NCBI RefSeq assembly: GCF_003058265.1
Contig: NZ_QBUK01000004.1
Coordinates: 124,001-188,000 of the forward strand
Direction: 5' to 3'
DNA: 64,000 bases
DNA from: Flagellimonas amoyensis
GTDB lineage: Bacteria; Bacteroidota; Bacteroidia; Flavobacteriales; Flavobacteriaceae
Made by a program: the position numbers and the translations under genes. Each line of letters starts with the position of its first letter. Position 1 is the first letter of the stretch. The notes below the pieces were generated by a model. The model ran no database searches. It was not told the origin of the DNA and worked only from the letters and a program-made list of their open reading frames with translations. Shown one piece after another: positions 52,858 through 62,171 of the stretch.

Positions 52858-55800
52858 TTATTTCAAGGTTATATCCAAATACACCGAATGGCGACCATAA
52901 GTTTCATAGAACGGTTTGAACACCACTCCGTCAATGGTGAATTCCAAAGCCTTGGGGTCACCTTGGATGGTCTTACCAATATCATTGGCATCCAAGGTCA
53001 CTTTACGCCAATCGTTCCTGGCTTCAGGTTCTTGGGCCACCAATAAAATGGGGCCATAAAATAGACTGGCAATATTCTGTTGGTCCATCACAGGGTCCAA
53101 ATGGAACTGGAACGGCATTTGGATATCCACAATGTCACCGTCCTTCCATTTGCGGCTCAAGGTAAGGTACGTACCCGGTTGGGCGACTACTTTTTCTTCT
53201 TTGCCGTTCACTTTTACAAGAAAACCTTTGGTCGCCCATTGCGGTACCCGAAGGTTCAGGTCAAATTTACCCTTGCCTTTGATCGTCAATTGGGTTTGGT
53301 CCGCTTTCGGAAAAGCTGTTTTCTGCTGAACGGTGATATTTTTCTCTTCCCATTTCAAGGTGGAAGGTACATAAAGGTTCACATACAGTGCGTTCGCATC
53401 CAGACTTTTGAAATAAATGGAGTTCTGGAGTTTGGTGCTGCTCTCCAAAGCGGTACCGTTGCAACAGGTGAACCCGGTCATTTCCGGATTACCAAACCGT
53501 TTTACGGAACCTGGCCTCAAAGGCACATGATAGGTGTTGGCCGGACTGTCCTCAGCCACAGAGGCGAGGATGTGGTTATAAAGTCCACGTTCATAGTAGT
53601 CCATCAACTCCGTCCGTTGGTCAAACAAGAAGAGGTTTTTGGTGAGTTTCAACATATTATAGGTGGCGCAGGTCTCATTTTGTCCTCCTGCTGAAAAGCC
53701 ATTCTCGTACAATGTGGCCGGTTGTCCAATAAAGCATTCTGCGTTGGTAGGATTCCTGGCCCCGGCCACGCCCCCGATACTGTACATGTAATCGTTCTTG
53801 GCCTTGTACCAGAAATTATCGGCCACCCGATAATATTCGGGCGATTCCGAATCACGATAGATCTCGAGCGCGCCCATGATCTGGGGAATGTGCTGATTGG
53901 CATGCAGCCCTCGGAACGAATCCACATTTTTGGCCAATCCGTGGGAATGTCCTGCATCCCCGAAGAACATTTTGATGTTGTCGAACAATTGGGCGACCTT
54001 CAGGTAGCGTGGTTCATCGGTCATCCTGTCCAAACGGGCCATGGCCTCGTTCATCCCCCCAAACTCCCCGGCTATGTAGGTGTTCCACATACTGATCAGG
54101 GTATCTGTGGGCACTAGGCTCAATCGGGCATATACCCAATCGCCCATTCCCTTGGCAATTTCAAGGGCCTTCGCATTTCCGCTGACTTCATAAATATCCA
54201 TCAAACCGGCCAAAATCTTGTGCAATGTGTAATAAGGTGCCCAAACTTGGGTAGGCTGGGTCCCGTAAGTGGCCCCTTTTTCCAACATGATGAACTGATC
54301 GGGCGGATAGGCACTGATGAACCCTTTTCCCCAATTCCAGTAATCTGTCCGAATGCCATTTTCACTGATATCGGAATCATAGGCAGACTTGCCCGGCCCT
54401 GGGGGAACGGCCGTTGGGTCGGACACATGTTCCCCTCCTGCTTTGGTGGGCTGTCCGGACATTTGGGACAATTGGTAGAGTACTTCCACCATATAGTCCA
54501 TCTTATCTGCAAAATTGGCCTGCAATTCCTTGTCATAACCCGTACTGGCATAGGCTTGGGCAATGGCGGTAAGGTAGTGGCCCGTGGCATGCCCTCTCAA
54601 TTTGGTTTCTTGACTGTCCCAAACGCCCAATGGCTTTGCTCCTTGCGGTTGTTCTTGCCCAAAGGCATTTCGGAACATATAGAGAAAGGAATCTGGATTG
54701 GTCTGCGCCAATGTCTTGATGAATTTGTCCCTATTCTCGATAAACTTTGTCTGTTGGCCATTGACATCTGCATCCAAGGATACCTCATCCAATCCGAACA
54801 CCTCCAGTTTGCGGCTGGGTGTGCCCATTTCTTTGCCTGATTTTACCATGACCTTGGCCTTGGGCTGAAAATCTGTGCCCGCCACCCGGCCGGTAACCTC
54901 GTAGGTCCCTGCCTGCAACACCTCCGCATTGTCCGTAGGGGATGGCCACAACACCCTTACTTCCGGACCTTTGACACCATTGCGATAGGTGCCTTGGACG
55001 TAACGTGGCAATCTGGGCAGATGGCCCACCTCGGTCTCCACTTCAATATTGGATACCCCGGTGAGGTATGTATTGTACAATTGGGGGGTCCCTGCTTCAA
55101 ATTGTGGTAGGTTGTCCTCTGGCCTTTCCCTTCTTGCCGTTCCTTCTCCCCCTCTTAGGGCGATATAACGGATCCTACCTATTTGTCTTTCACTCAAAGG
55201 GATGCGATATAACCTAAAATCATGGATCTTGGCATCGAGATAGGGGTTATTGGAGGTTATCGACCTTCCCAAATAGAGCAAGTTCTCATGGGTGAACAGT
55301 TCGCCCAATTCCATATCCATGTTCTCGGCTTTCCCCACCTGTTCCCCATTGATGAAGACATTCATGGATTTGGAGGGAATATCCAATACTATGGCTAGGT
55401 GCACCCATTCGCCCAATTCAATTTTGGAACTGGCCGCAAGGGCCGTGAACTGCTCCTTGCCCTCTTTTACAATCTGAGCCTGATATCCCTCTTTGCCTTG
55501 GATTCCCGAAGGGGCCACAAAAAAATGTGTCCTGTCGTCCTTCCCAAAATCAAAAAGATACTGGCCTGATTGCATGGACTTGAAGTTGACCCATGCGGAT
55601 ATACTGAGTGATTCTTCCCCTTCCACGGCCTCACCAGGAATGGAAATGTATGACTTGCCATCTGCTGAGAGGGAAAGTACCTTGCCAAATTTTTCATCAT
55701 CCTCAAACTTGGCATTGGTGCCATACACCCTTGCATGTAGGTTGTTCCGGGACCAATCCTTGGCATCCCCATTGAAAATATATCGGGCAATCATCCCTGT

Positions 55801-55908
55801 TTCCCCAATCCCATCCAATATCTGGTTGCCACTTTGCGCTTGTAAACCGTTCAGGCCCAAAGCAACAAAACTCAATAATGCACAAATGAATAACTTAGCT
55901 AGTCTCAT
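52858..55908 (-). CDS. GH127/DUF1680-type beta-L-arabinofuranosidase with N-terminal LamG domain
   Basis: 1016 residues, signal peptide about 1-24. An N-terminal LamG domain (about 38-240, MIARYIFNGDAKDWSRNNLH, LSISAWVNFKSM, HLAIVLDIPSK) leads to an Ig-like linker (about 285-355). The DUF1680 catalytic domain (about 380-900) has FLYMFRNAFGQEQPQG and LRGHATGHYLTAIAQAYAS. The zinc/thiolate site residues are in NETCATYN (about 743-750) and TCCNGTALESS (about 815), as in GH127/GH146. A beta-sandwich ends it. It probably removes beta-L-arabinofuranose outside the cytoplasm. It follows the S9 peptidase by 27 bp in one operon. Confidence 0.88.
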   Translation of the reverse strand: MRLAKLFICALLSFVALGLNGLQAQSGNQILDGIGETGMIARYIFNGDAKDWSRNNLHARVYGTNAKFEDDEKFGKVLSLSADGKSYISIPGEAVEGEESLSISAWVNFKSMQSGQYLFDFGKDDRTHFFVAPSGIQGKEGYQAQIVKEGKEQFTALAASSKIELGEWVHLAIVLDIPSKSMNVFINGEQVGKAENMDMELGELFTHENLLYLGRSITSNNPYLDAKIHDFRLYRIPLSERQIGRIRYIALRGGEGTARRERPEDNLPQFEAGTPQLYNTYLTGVSNIEVETEVGHLPRLPRYVQGTYRNGVKGPEVRVLWPSPTDNAEVLQAGTYEVTGRVAGTDFQPKAKVMVKSGKEMGTPSRKLEVFGLDEVSLDADVNGQQTKFIENRDKFIKTLAQTNPDSFLYMFRNAFGQEQPQGAKPLGVWDSQETKLRGHATGHYLTAIAQAYASTGYDKELQANFADKMDYMVEVLYQLSQMSGQPTKAGGEHVSDPTAVPPGPGKSAYDSDISENGIRTDYWNWGKGFISAYPPDQFIMLEKGATYGTQPTQVWAPYYTLHKILAGLMDIYEVSGNAKALEIAKGMGDWVYARLSLVPTDTLISMWNTYIAGEFGGMNEAMARLDRMTDEPRYLKVAQLFDNIKMFFGDAGHSHGLAKNVDSFRGLHANQHIPQIMGALEIYRDSESPEYYRVADNFWYKAKNDYMYSIGGVAGARNPTNAECFIGQPATLYENGFSAGGQNETCATYNMLKLTKNLFLFDQRTELMDYYERGLYNHILASVAEDSPANTYHVPLRPGSVKRFGNPEMTGFTCCNGTALESSTKLQNSIYFKSLDANALYVNLYVPSTLKWEEKNITVQQKTAFPKADQTQLTIKGKGKFDLNLRVPQWATKGFLVKVNGKEEKVVAQPGTYLTLSRKWKDGDIVDIQMPFQFHLDPVMDQQNIASLFYGPILLVAQEPEARNDWRKVTLDANDIGKTIQGDPKALEFTIDGVVFKPFYETYGRHSVYLDITLK

Positions 55909-55935
55909 GATAAAATCGTTTCCCTCTATTTAAAA

Positions 55936-58200
55936 TTAATTGGTTTTCTGACCGTAAATGGCTTCCCATGATGGTGGGTCCACTCCCATCAAGTGTTTCA
56001 CAAAAAAGTCCTTGCGTTTGCGTTCCCCAAAATCCCCTCCGGAAGAATGTCCCATTCCGGGTATAGTGACCAATTCAAAATCCTTGTTGGCCTTGATCAG
56101 TGCGTTGGCAAACTGCATGGTGCTGGCTGGGTCCACATTGTCGTCCACCTCGCCCAATATGAGCATCAGGTTACCGCCCATCCGATCTGCATTTTCCACA
56201 TTGGAACTGGCTGCGTAATGCGGGCCAATGGGATAGCCCATAAACTGTTCGTTCCACCATATCTTGTCCATTCTGTTGTCATGGCATCCACAGGAAGAGA
56301 CCGCCACGTCATAAAAATCCGAATTAAAGACCAAGGCCGCGGCCGCATTCTGCCCCCCGGCCGAAGTTCCGAAAATCCCCACTTTATCAGCATCCATGTA
56401 AGGGTATTTTTTTGCGGCTTCCTTGATCCATATCTTCCGATCGGGGAAACCTCCATCTTTCAAGTTTTGCCAACAGATGTCGTGAAAGGCCTTGGATCGG
56501 TTGGAGGTACCCATCCCATCGATCTGCACCACAATAAAGCCCAACTCGGCCAAGGAGGACATGGACCAATAATAGGCCCTGAAATCTTTGGGCACAAAGG
56601 AACTATGGGGCCCTGCGTAAATATATTCAATGACCGGATAGGTCTTGTTGGGATCAAAGGAAGTTGGTCTGATGATGATGCCCCAAATATCGGTGATACC
56701 GTCCCTGCCCTTTGTCGTGAAAACTTCGGGAGCAATCCATCCTTCTTTCTGCAAAGCGGAATGGTCTGCCTTTTGCAACTGCATGATGGCCTTTCCATTT
56801 TTTGATGATTTCAAAAGGGTCACTGGTGAAGCGTCCACTCTGGAATATCGATCCACATAATAGGCAAAATCCTCGGAGAAGGTGACCTCATGGTTGGCAT
56901 TTTCCACCGTGAAGCGGGTAAGGTTCTTTCCATCAAACCCCACCTTGAAATAGTGGATGAAATAGGGGTCTTGGTCTTTATCGACCCCACTGGCCGTAAA
57001 ATAGACCTCCCTGTTCTCCTCATCCACATGGACGACTTGGCGTACCACCCACTCCCCTTTGGTAAGCTGTTTTTTTACCTGCCCCGTCTTTCCATCGTAG
57101 AGGTAAATGTGGTTCCAACCGTCACGTTCGGACGTCCAAATGATCTCTTTGCCATCTGCCACATCGTATCGGTACTTTTTACTGCTGTAGTCAATGAAGG
57201 TGTCACTGGTCTCGTTCACCAAAACTTTCAGGTTCCCCGTCAAAGCGTCCACCTCGATTACTTTGTAAGCCTGGTGGCCGCGTTGGTTGAACTCGAAGGA
57301 GAAGGCACGGCTGTCCTCCCTCCAATCGATTCGGTTCAGGCCAAATTGATGGCTGAACTCGTCCGTAGGGATCGGTATGTGCTTTTTGGGGTCCACTAGA
57401 AACAATTGCGGACTCTTGAAGGGAAGCTCATCCCCTGGTTTCAAATAGTCCCTGGATTGCAACTTGGGCTGGAACTGATCTGCTGGACTGGATTCCACAA
57501 AATAGATTTTTCGGTCATCCCCCGGACGCACTTTATAGGCCATGATCTTTTTCCCATCGGGAGACCATTTGATGTAACTCGAATAGTAAAACCCAGGCGC
57601 CCCGTCATAACTCAGGCGGGTTTCCTCTTCGGTCTCATTGTTCTTGATGTACAGGTTGCTGTTTTTGATAAATGCGGTCATTGTAGAATCTGGCGACATC
57701 ACGGGCGGGTTGGTCGTTTCATCGAACCTGCTGCCCCAATACCCTCTGTTTCTGTCCCTATCCCTTGGATTTGCATCAATAATGGTCAGCGTGTTGCTGC
57801 TTGGGCGGTAGGAAACTTTCTTCTTGTCAAAAATGAACTTGACCTCGTCCATATCGGCATCAAACTCCAGTTCAGTAATGTCGATTTGGTCCGCATCGAT
57901 TTCTTTATCAAATGTTTCGGACAACAATTTGGCCAAGGCCACATGGTCAAAACATTCTTTTTGGGTTTCGGCGGAAGGACTTACCCATAGGTATTCCTTT
58001 CCTTTGGAGGTATTGTTTACATACCACAGCAGCCCATTTTCCAACCAATGAAAACTGGAAGGTGAGTTGATGACCTTGTCCCGAAACAGGGAATCTAGGG
58101 CAATCGCCTTTTTATATTCCGCTAAAGTCCCTTGGGCAAATGCTGCTCCCGAAGTTATAAGTATAAAAAATACACTTATTTTTTTGACAAAAGATTCCAT
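55936..58200 (-). CDS. S9-family (dipeptidyl peptidase IV-like) serine peptidase
   Basis: The ATG at 58200 (MESFVKK) is preferred over one 9 bases upstream; about 754 residues with a signal peptide. A DPPIV_N beta-propeller (about 100-480) precedes an alpha/beta-hydrolase domain (about 520-750) with nucleophile in GIFGTSAGGQN (Ser about 611), Asp in GEVDDNVDP (about 685) and His in PGMGHSSGG (about 716). DPP4 enzymes release dipeptides with Pro, Hyp or Ala at the second position. It starts the operon that continues into the GH127 and DUF5695 genes and carries the AraC-type element also found at the hydroxyproline operon. Confidence 0.93.
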   Translation of the reverse strand: MESFVKKISVFFILITSGAAFAQGTLAEYKKAIALDSLFRDKVINSPSSFHWLENGLLWYVNNTSKGKEYLWVSPSAETQKECFDHVALAKLLSETFDKEIDADQIDITELEFDADMDEVKFIFDKKKVSYRPSSNTLTIIDANPRDRDRNRGYWGSRFDETTNPPVMSPDSTMTAFIKNSNLYIKNNETEEETRLSYDGAPGFYYSSYIKWSPDGKKIMAYKVRPGDDRKIYFVESSPADQFQPKLQSRDYLKPGDELPFKSPQLFLVDPKKHIPIPTDEFSHQFGLNRIDWREDSRAFSFEFNQRGHQAYKVIEVDALTGNLKVLVNETSDTFIDYSSKKYRYDVADGKEIIWTSERDGWNHIYLYDGKTGQVKKQLTKGEWVVRQVVHVDEENREVYFTASGVDKDQDPYFIHYFKVGFDGKNLTRFTVENANHEVTFSEDFAYYVDRYSRVDASPVTLLKSSKNGKAIMQLQKADHSALQKEGWIAPEVFTTKGRDGITDIWGIIIRPTSFDPNKTYPVIEYIYAGPHSSFVPKDFRAYYWSMSSLAELGFIVVQIDGMGTSNRSKAFHDICWQNLKDGGFPDRKIWIKEAAKKYPYMDADKVGIFGTSAGGQNAAAALVFNSDFYDVAVSSCGCHDNRMDKIWWNEQFMGYPIGPHYAASSNVENADRMGGNLMLILGEVDDNVDPASTMQFANALIKANKDFELVTIPGMGHSSGGDFGERKRKDFFVKHLMGVDPPSWEAIYGQKTN

Positions 58201-58214
58201 AGTATCCATAAGGT

Positions 58215-58222
58215 TAAAACTA
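58215..58222 (-). promoter_or_regulatory. -7 box of the peptidase-GH127-DUF5695 operon
   Basis: On the minus strand it reads TAGTTTTA, a TAnnTTTG box with one mismatch, 14 bp before the peptidase ATG. There is no TTG at the -33 position, which suggests activator dependence. The direct-repeat element begins 28 bp upstream. Confidence 0.5.
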
Positions 58223-58234
58223 GAGATAATCTCT
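58222..58234. promoter_or_regulatory. 13-bp palindrome between -7 box and direct-repeat element
   Basis: AGAGATAATCTCT is perfectly palindromic around one central base and abuts the -7 box. A second regulator may bind here; it is not seen in the hydroxyproline promoter. Confidence 0.35.
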
Positions 58235-58250
58235 TATTCCATATCAGTTC

Positions 58251-58280
58251 ATATTACCTTATGCTGATACTATATTACCC
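58251..58280. promoter_or_regulatory. AraC-type direct-repeat operator, site A
   Basis: Half-sites ATATTACC at 58251-58258 and 58272-58279 are identical direct repeats 21 bp apart, the spacing of AraC-family binding sites. The distal part ATACTATATTACCC is identical to site B (63290-63303), and ATACTATATT is shared with site C. It lies 51-80 bp upstream of the peptidase start, with its proximal edge 28 bp from the -7 box. Confidence 0.68.
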
Positions 58281-58333
58281 TAAATGCTTATTGGGGCGTA
58301 AAAAAAGGTGAGAATTGGACAGTATCTATCCTG

Positions 58334-59578
58334 TCAATGGAATCGATCGGGGGAAAGTGGGGAAAGGTCCATCAAGGGCTTCGCGTTGGACACTTCCTGT
58401 GTTACCAGTTTACCCGTAATGGGGCCAAGGCTCCATCCCATCATGGCATGTCCCGATGCAATGACAAGATTGTTGTATTTGGTGGTTTTTCCAATATATG
58501 GCAATCCATCCGGAGATACGGGTCTCAATCCTGAAGTTGCCCTATCCTTCTCTGCTTGCAGTATTTCAACATTTTGATAATGTGCTTTTACCGCCTTGGC
58601 AAGGGCCTCTACCCGTTCCTTTTGGATGGTGTCGTTGTTACCGGAGAATTCCATCGTGCCGGCAAAACGGGTAAAACCGTCCATTGGGGTGATGGCCATT
58701 CGGGCATCCACCAAAATGGTAGGCAATGTAATTCCGGTGGGGCGTGCCACATCCATACTGTATCCTTTTCCACCTTGAATGGGAACGTTCAAGCCCAAAG
58801 TGGAGGCCAATTTGGACGTCCAGCTTCCACAGGCCAGTACAAACTCATCGGCCTCATAAACCGTATGCTGGGCTTTCATGGCCACTATCTTTTTTCCCTC
58901 GACAATAATCTCTTCCACTTTTTGTCCCGTCCTGAACCGTACTCCCTGCAACCGTAACCAATCCTTTAGTTGCTGCATGAAATGGTGGGGGGTCATGTGG
59001 GCATCACAGGTATAGTGCACCGCACCTTTTACCTGGTCCGAGAAGACGGGTTGGATCTTGTGCAACGCTTCTTTGGAAAGCACCGAGACATCCAGTCCTT
59101 TCTTTATGGCCTGTTCAGCCACTTCGTGTTCCTCTTCTTCCGCCTTGTCCGTACAGTAGGCCATCAGCACCCCTTTTCTTTCATAATGGAAGTCAAAATT
59201 CTGGGCGGACAGCATTTCTTCATACAAATCCCTGCTCTTCAGGTTGAGTTCCATGAGAACAGGTATTGCTTTTTTCACCTTTGAAACAGTGGCCGATTTC
59301 TTGAAGAGCAAAGCCCATTTGAAGAATTCCATATCCCATCTGGGTTTGATATAGAACGGACTGGAACTGTCCAGCATCCATTTGAGACCTTGGGTGATAA
59401 TGCCTGGGGCGGCCAAGGGTATAAAATGGCTCGGGGTGATGTATCCTGCATTGATGTAAGAGGCCCCACTGGTCATATCAGTCTGGTCCAATACCGTTAC
59501 CTCATACCCTTCCTTTACCAAATAATAGGCACTAAAAAGTCCGGAGATGCCTCCCCCCACAACAATCACTTTCTTCAT
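58334..59578 (-). CDS. FAD-dependent D-amino-acid oxidase/dehydrogenase, probable D-hydroxyproline oxidising enzyme
   Basis: 414 residues of the DAO/DadA family. The N-terminal dinucleotide motif is IVVGGGISGLFSAYYL (about 5-20), then VLDQTD ending the Rossmann unit. The C-terminal FAD-contact segment is ATSGLRPVSPDGLPYIGKT and the helix IASGHAMMGWSLGPITGKL. Cytoplasmic. Genes of this kind next to a 4-hydroxyproline epimerase oxidise cis-4-hydroxy-D-proline to pyrroline-4-hydroxy-2-carboxylate, step 2 of the pathway. It starts 11 bp after the epimerase gene in the same operon. The specific substrate rests on context. Confidence 0.88.
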   Translation of the reverse strand: MKKVIVVGGGISGLFSAYYLVKEGYEVTVLDQTDMTSGASYINAGYITPSHFIPLAAPGIITQGLKWMLDSSSPFYIKPRWDMEFFKWALLFKKSATVSKVKKAIPVLMELNLKSRDLYEEMLSAQNFDFHYERKGVLMAYCTDKAEEEEHEVAEQAIKKGLDVSVLSKEALHKIQPVFSDQVKGAVHYTCDAHMTPHHFMQQLKDWLRLQGVRFRTGQKVEEIIVEGKKIVAMKAQHTVYEADEFVLACGSWTSKLASTLGLNVPIQGGKGYSMDVARPTGITLPTILVDARMAITPMDGFTRFAGTMEFSGNNDTIQKERVEALAKAVKAHYQNVEILQAEKDRATSGLRPVSPDGLPYIGKTTKYNNLVIASGHAMMGWSLGPITGKLVTQEVSNAKPLMDLSPLSPDRFH

Positions 59579-59589
59579 TTTGGAACGAT

Positions 59590-60597
59590 TTAAATCACTT
59601 GGAACCCTTGTGCGTACGGGTCGTCATCATCTATGATGATGTTGTTGTATCCGGTGACCTGGGCCCATCCTTGGATACTGGGCACAATGGCCATTTTGTC
59701 CGCCAATGTGGTTTCTTTTACCACCTTTCCGACAAACTTGCTGCCGATAAAGCTTTCATGGATGAAAGGCTCCCCAACATCCAATTTTCCCTTAGCATAC
59801 AATTGGGCCAAACGGGCGGAGGTTCCTGTACCACAAGGGGAACGGTCTATCGCCTTGTCCCCATAAAAAACAGCATTCCTTCCGGATGATGTCGGGTCAA
59901 TCGGGTCTCCCGTCCAGAGCATATGGCTCACATCGCGAATGGTACTGTTTTCTGGGTGGATGAACCTATCCGGGTACTTTTCATTGATCCTGTTTCTCAC
60001 CACTTGGGAATACTGGATGATCTGTCCCGCAGAAAAATGGTGTACTCCTTTGAAATTTTGTTGGGGGTCCACAATGGCATAATAATTTCCACCATAGGCC
60101 ACATCAAAAGTAATCTCTCCCAACTCGGGGCACTCCACGGTCAGATTTTCGGCGGCCAGATAGGATTTTACATTGACCAGACGCACCCAATCCACTTTTT
60201 TCCCAGTCTGTTGGTATTCGATTTCTACCAATCCGGCAGGGGCTTCCATCCGTATCTTTCCAGGTACTTTGGGAGCGATCAATCCTTCTTCAATAGCCAC
60301 CGTGATGGTCCCAATGGTCCCGTGCCCGCACATGGGCAAACAACCTGAGGTCTCGATAAAAAGGATGGCGAAATCATTTTCAGGTTCATGGGGCGGGAAC
60401 AGAATGCTCCCGCTCATCATGTCATGCCCCCTGGGCTCGAACATCAAGCCTTTTCTTATCCAGTCATATTCCTTTAGGAAATGCTGTCTTTTTTCACTCA
60501 TATTGGCCCCTAAAAGATTGGGACCACCTCCTGCAACAACCCTGACCGGATTGCCACAGGTATGTGCATCAACACAAAAAAATGTTTTTCTTGCCAC
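59590..60597 (-). CDS. 4-hydroxyproline 2-epimerase (proline racemase family)
   Basis: 335 residues, the usual size. The two catalytic cysteines are both present: Cys90 in LPMCGHGTIG and Cys255 in RSPCGTGTSARLA. This excludes trans-3-hydroxyproline dehydratase, where one Cys is replaced. The N-terminal DAHTCGNPVRVV segment is typical. It converts trans-4-hydroxy-L-proline into cis-4-hydroxy-D-proline, the first committed step of hydroxyproline degradation, in the cytoplasm. Proline racemase activity is an alternative, but the flanking genes complete the hydroxyproline route. A 50-bp gap separates it from the dehydrogenase gene upstream. Confidence 0.92.
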   Translation of the reverse strand: MARKTFFCVDAHTCGNPVRVVAGGGPNLLGANMSEKRQHFLKEYDWIRKGLMFEPRGHDMMSGSILFPPHEPENDFAILFIETSGCLPMCGHGTIGTITVAIEEGLIAPKVPGKIRMEAPAGLVEIEYQQTGKKVDWVRLVNVKSYLAAENLTVECPELGEITFDVAYGGNYYAIVDPQQNFKGVHHFSAGQIIQYSQVVRNRINEKYPDRFIHPENSTIRDVSHMLWTGDPIDPTSSGRNAVFYGDKAIDRSPCGTGTSARLAQLYAKGKLDVGEPFIHESFIGSKFVGKVVKETTLADKMAIVPSIQGWAQVTGYNNIIIDDDDPYAQGFQVI

Positions 60598-60647
60598 TGG
60601 TAGCTCTTTAAAAAACCATCCTATTTTTAGTGATCAATTTGCGTTTA

Positions 60648-62171
60648 TTATCCTTTGAGGTGTTCCGGCAACAATGACTGCGGAAAGGACTGATAGCTCA
60701 CAGGCCTCACCCATCTTTTTATGGAATGGATGCCCACCGCCGTAAACCTCGAATCCGTTGAGGCCGGATAAGGTCCACCATGTTGCATGGACGGGCAGAC
60801 TTCCACTCCTGTCGGAACTCCGTTATAGATGACCCTGCCAACCCTGTTCTGAAGGGCGTCCACAATTTCTGCCAAATCCAAGGCATCATCATCTTCTGCA
60901 ATGAGGGTCCCTGTCAATTGCCCTTCCAATCCTTCTATGATCTGAAGGAGTTCGGTTTCGTCCTTGCACTGGACCACCATGGAAAAAGGCCCAAAAACTT
61001 CTTGGTGCAATTTAGGGTTGTCCAAAAACTCGGCCCCTGAAACCGTAGCCACTACGGAGGCCGCATAATTGGGTTCCAGTGTTCCCGACACTTTTCCAAC
61101 GACCTCCACACCTGTTTGGGAGGTTACATCGGCACCTTTTTTGTCATATCCGCTTTTGATATTGGGGTGCAACATGCACTGTGGGTCCAAAGCAATGGTC
61201 TCTTTGGCGAGTTCGTTTACAAAACTTTCCGTATTGCCATCCTTCACTGTCAACAGCAAACCGGGATTGGTACAGAACTGTCCTGTTCCCAAAGTGATGG
61301 AACCAGCATAAGTCTTGGCGATTTCATTTCCTCTTTTGGAAATGGCATTTGGCGTAATGATCACTGGGTTAATGCTTCCCATTTCCGCAAATACGGGAAT
61401 AGGCTCTTCTCTTTTAGCTGCCAAATCGAACAGGGCCCTTCCTCCGCCAATACTTCCTGTGAATCCCACGGCTTTTACCTTGGGATGGCTCACTAGATCG
61501 ACCCCGGCCTGAATGCCTCCATTGATACTGGAGAACACTCCCTTCGGCATCCCGGTCTTTTCGGCCGCTTTTACAATGGCAGAAGCCACAAGTTCGGATG
61601 TCCCTGCATGCATGGGGTGCGATTTCACAATCACAGGGCAACCTGCCGCCAAGGCACTTGCCGTATCGCCACCTGCCGTGGAATAGGCCAAAGGAAAATT
61701 ACTGGCCCCAAATACGACCACTGGCCCCAAGGGAATCATCGTCTTTCTCAGGTCATCCTTTGGCAGTGGTTTTCTGTCCGGTTGCGCGGCATCGAAGGTG
61801 TTTTCCCTCCAATCGTCGTTGGCGACCAATTCGGCAAAGGTCCTCAACTGGAACACGGTCCTACCCCTTTCCCCTACTGCCCTTCCTTCGGGCAATCCGG
61901 ATTCTGTGGTGTAGGTGTCCACCAATTCTTGGTCCAAGGCCAACATTTCATCGGCAATGGCATTCAAAAAAGCTGCACGTTTTGCTCCTGGCAGCTTTCT
62001 GTATGTTTTGAAGGCGTCCCATGCCGCAGAAACGGCCTCCTCTATTTCTTCTTTTGTGGCTTCCACAAAAGTTGTTGGGTTTTCACTGTTCAATTTGGGG
62101 TTGATGGTCTTGAACCCAACGCTCCCCTTTCCGCTAAAATCTCCTGCAATACAGTTTTTACCTGTAATCAT
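60648..62171 (-). CDS. Alpha-ketoglutarate semialdehyde dehydrogenase (NADP-type ALDH)
   Basis: 507 residues of the aldehyde dehydrogenase superfamily, subgroup of 2,5-dioxovalerate dehydrogenases. The catalytic Cys300 is in TGQFCTNPG, the general base Glu263 in FAEMGSINPV, the cofactor loop is GFTGSIGGGRAL, and the FGASNFPLAYSTAGGDTASAL segment is characteristic. It oxidises alpha-ketoglutarate semialdehyde to alpha-ketoglutarate, the last step of hydroxyproline catabolism (and also of oxidative pentose or glucarate routes). Its ATG overlaps the stop of the upstream deaminase gene by 4 bases, so translation is coupled. Confidence 0.93.
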   Translation of the reverse strand: MITGKNCIAGDFSGKGSVGFKTINPKLNSENPTTFVEATKEEIEEAVSAAWDAFKTYRKLPGAKRAAFLNAIADEMLALDQELVDTYTTESGLPEGRAVGERGRTVFQLRTFAELVANDDWRENTFDAAQPDRKPLPKDDLRKTMIPLGPVVVFGASNFPLAYSTAGGDTASALAAGCPVIVKSHPMHAGTSELVASAIVKAAEKTGMPKGVFSSINGGIQAGVDLVSHPKVKAVGFTGSIGGGRALFDLAAKREEPIPVFAEMGSINPVIITPNAISKRGNEIAKTYAGSITLGTGQFCTNPGLLLTVKDGNTESFVNELAKETIALDPQCMLHPNIKSGYDKKGADVTSQTGVEVVGKVSGTLEPNYAASVVATVSGAEFLDNPKLHQEVFGPFSMVVQCKDETELLQIIEGLEGQLTGTLIAEDDDALDLAEIVDALQNRVGRVIYNGVPTGVEVCPSMQHGGPYPASTDSRFTAVGIHSIKRWVRPVSYQSFPQSLLPEHLKG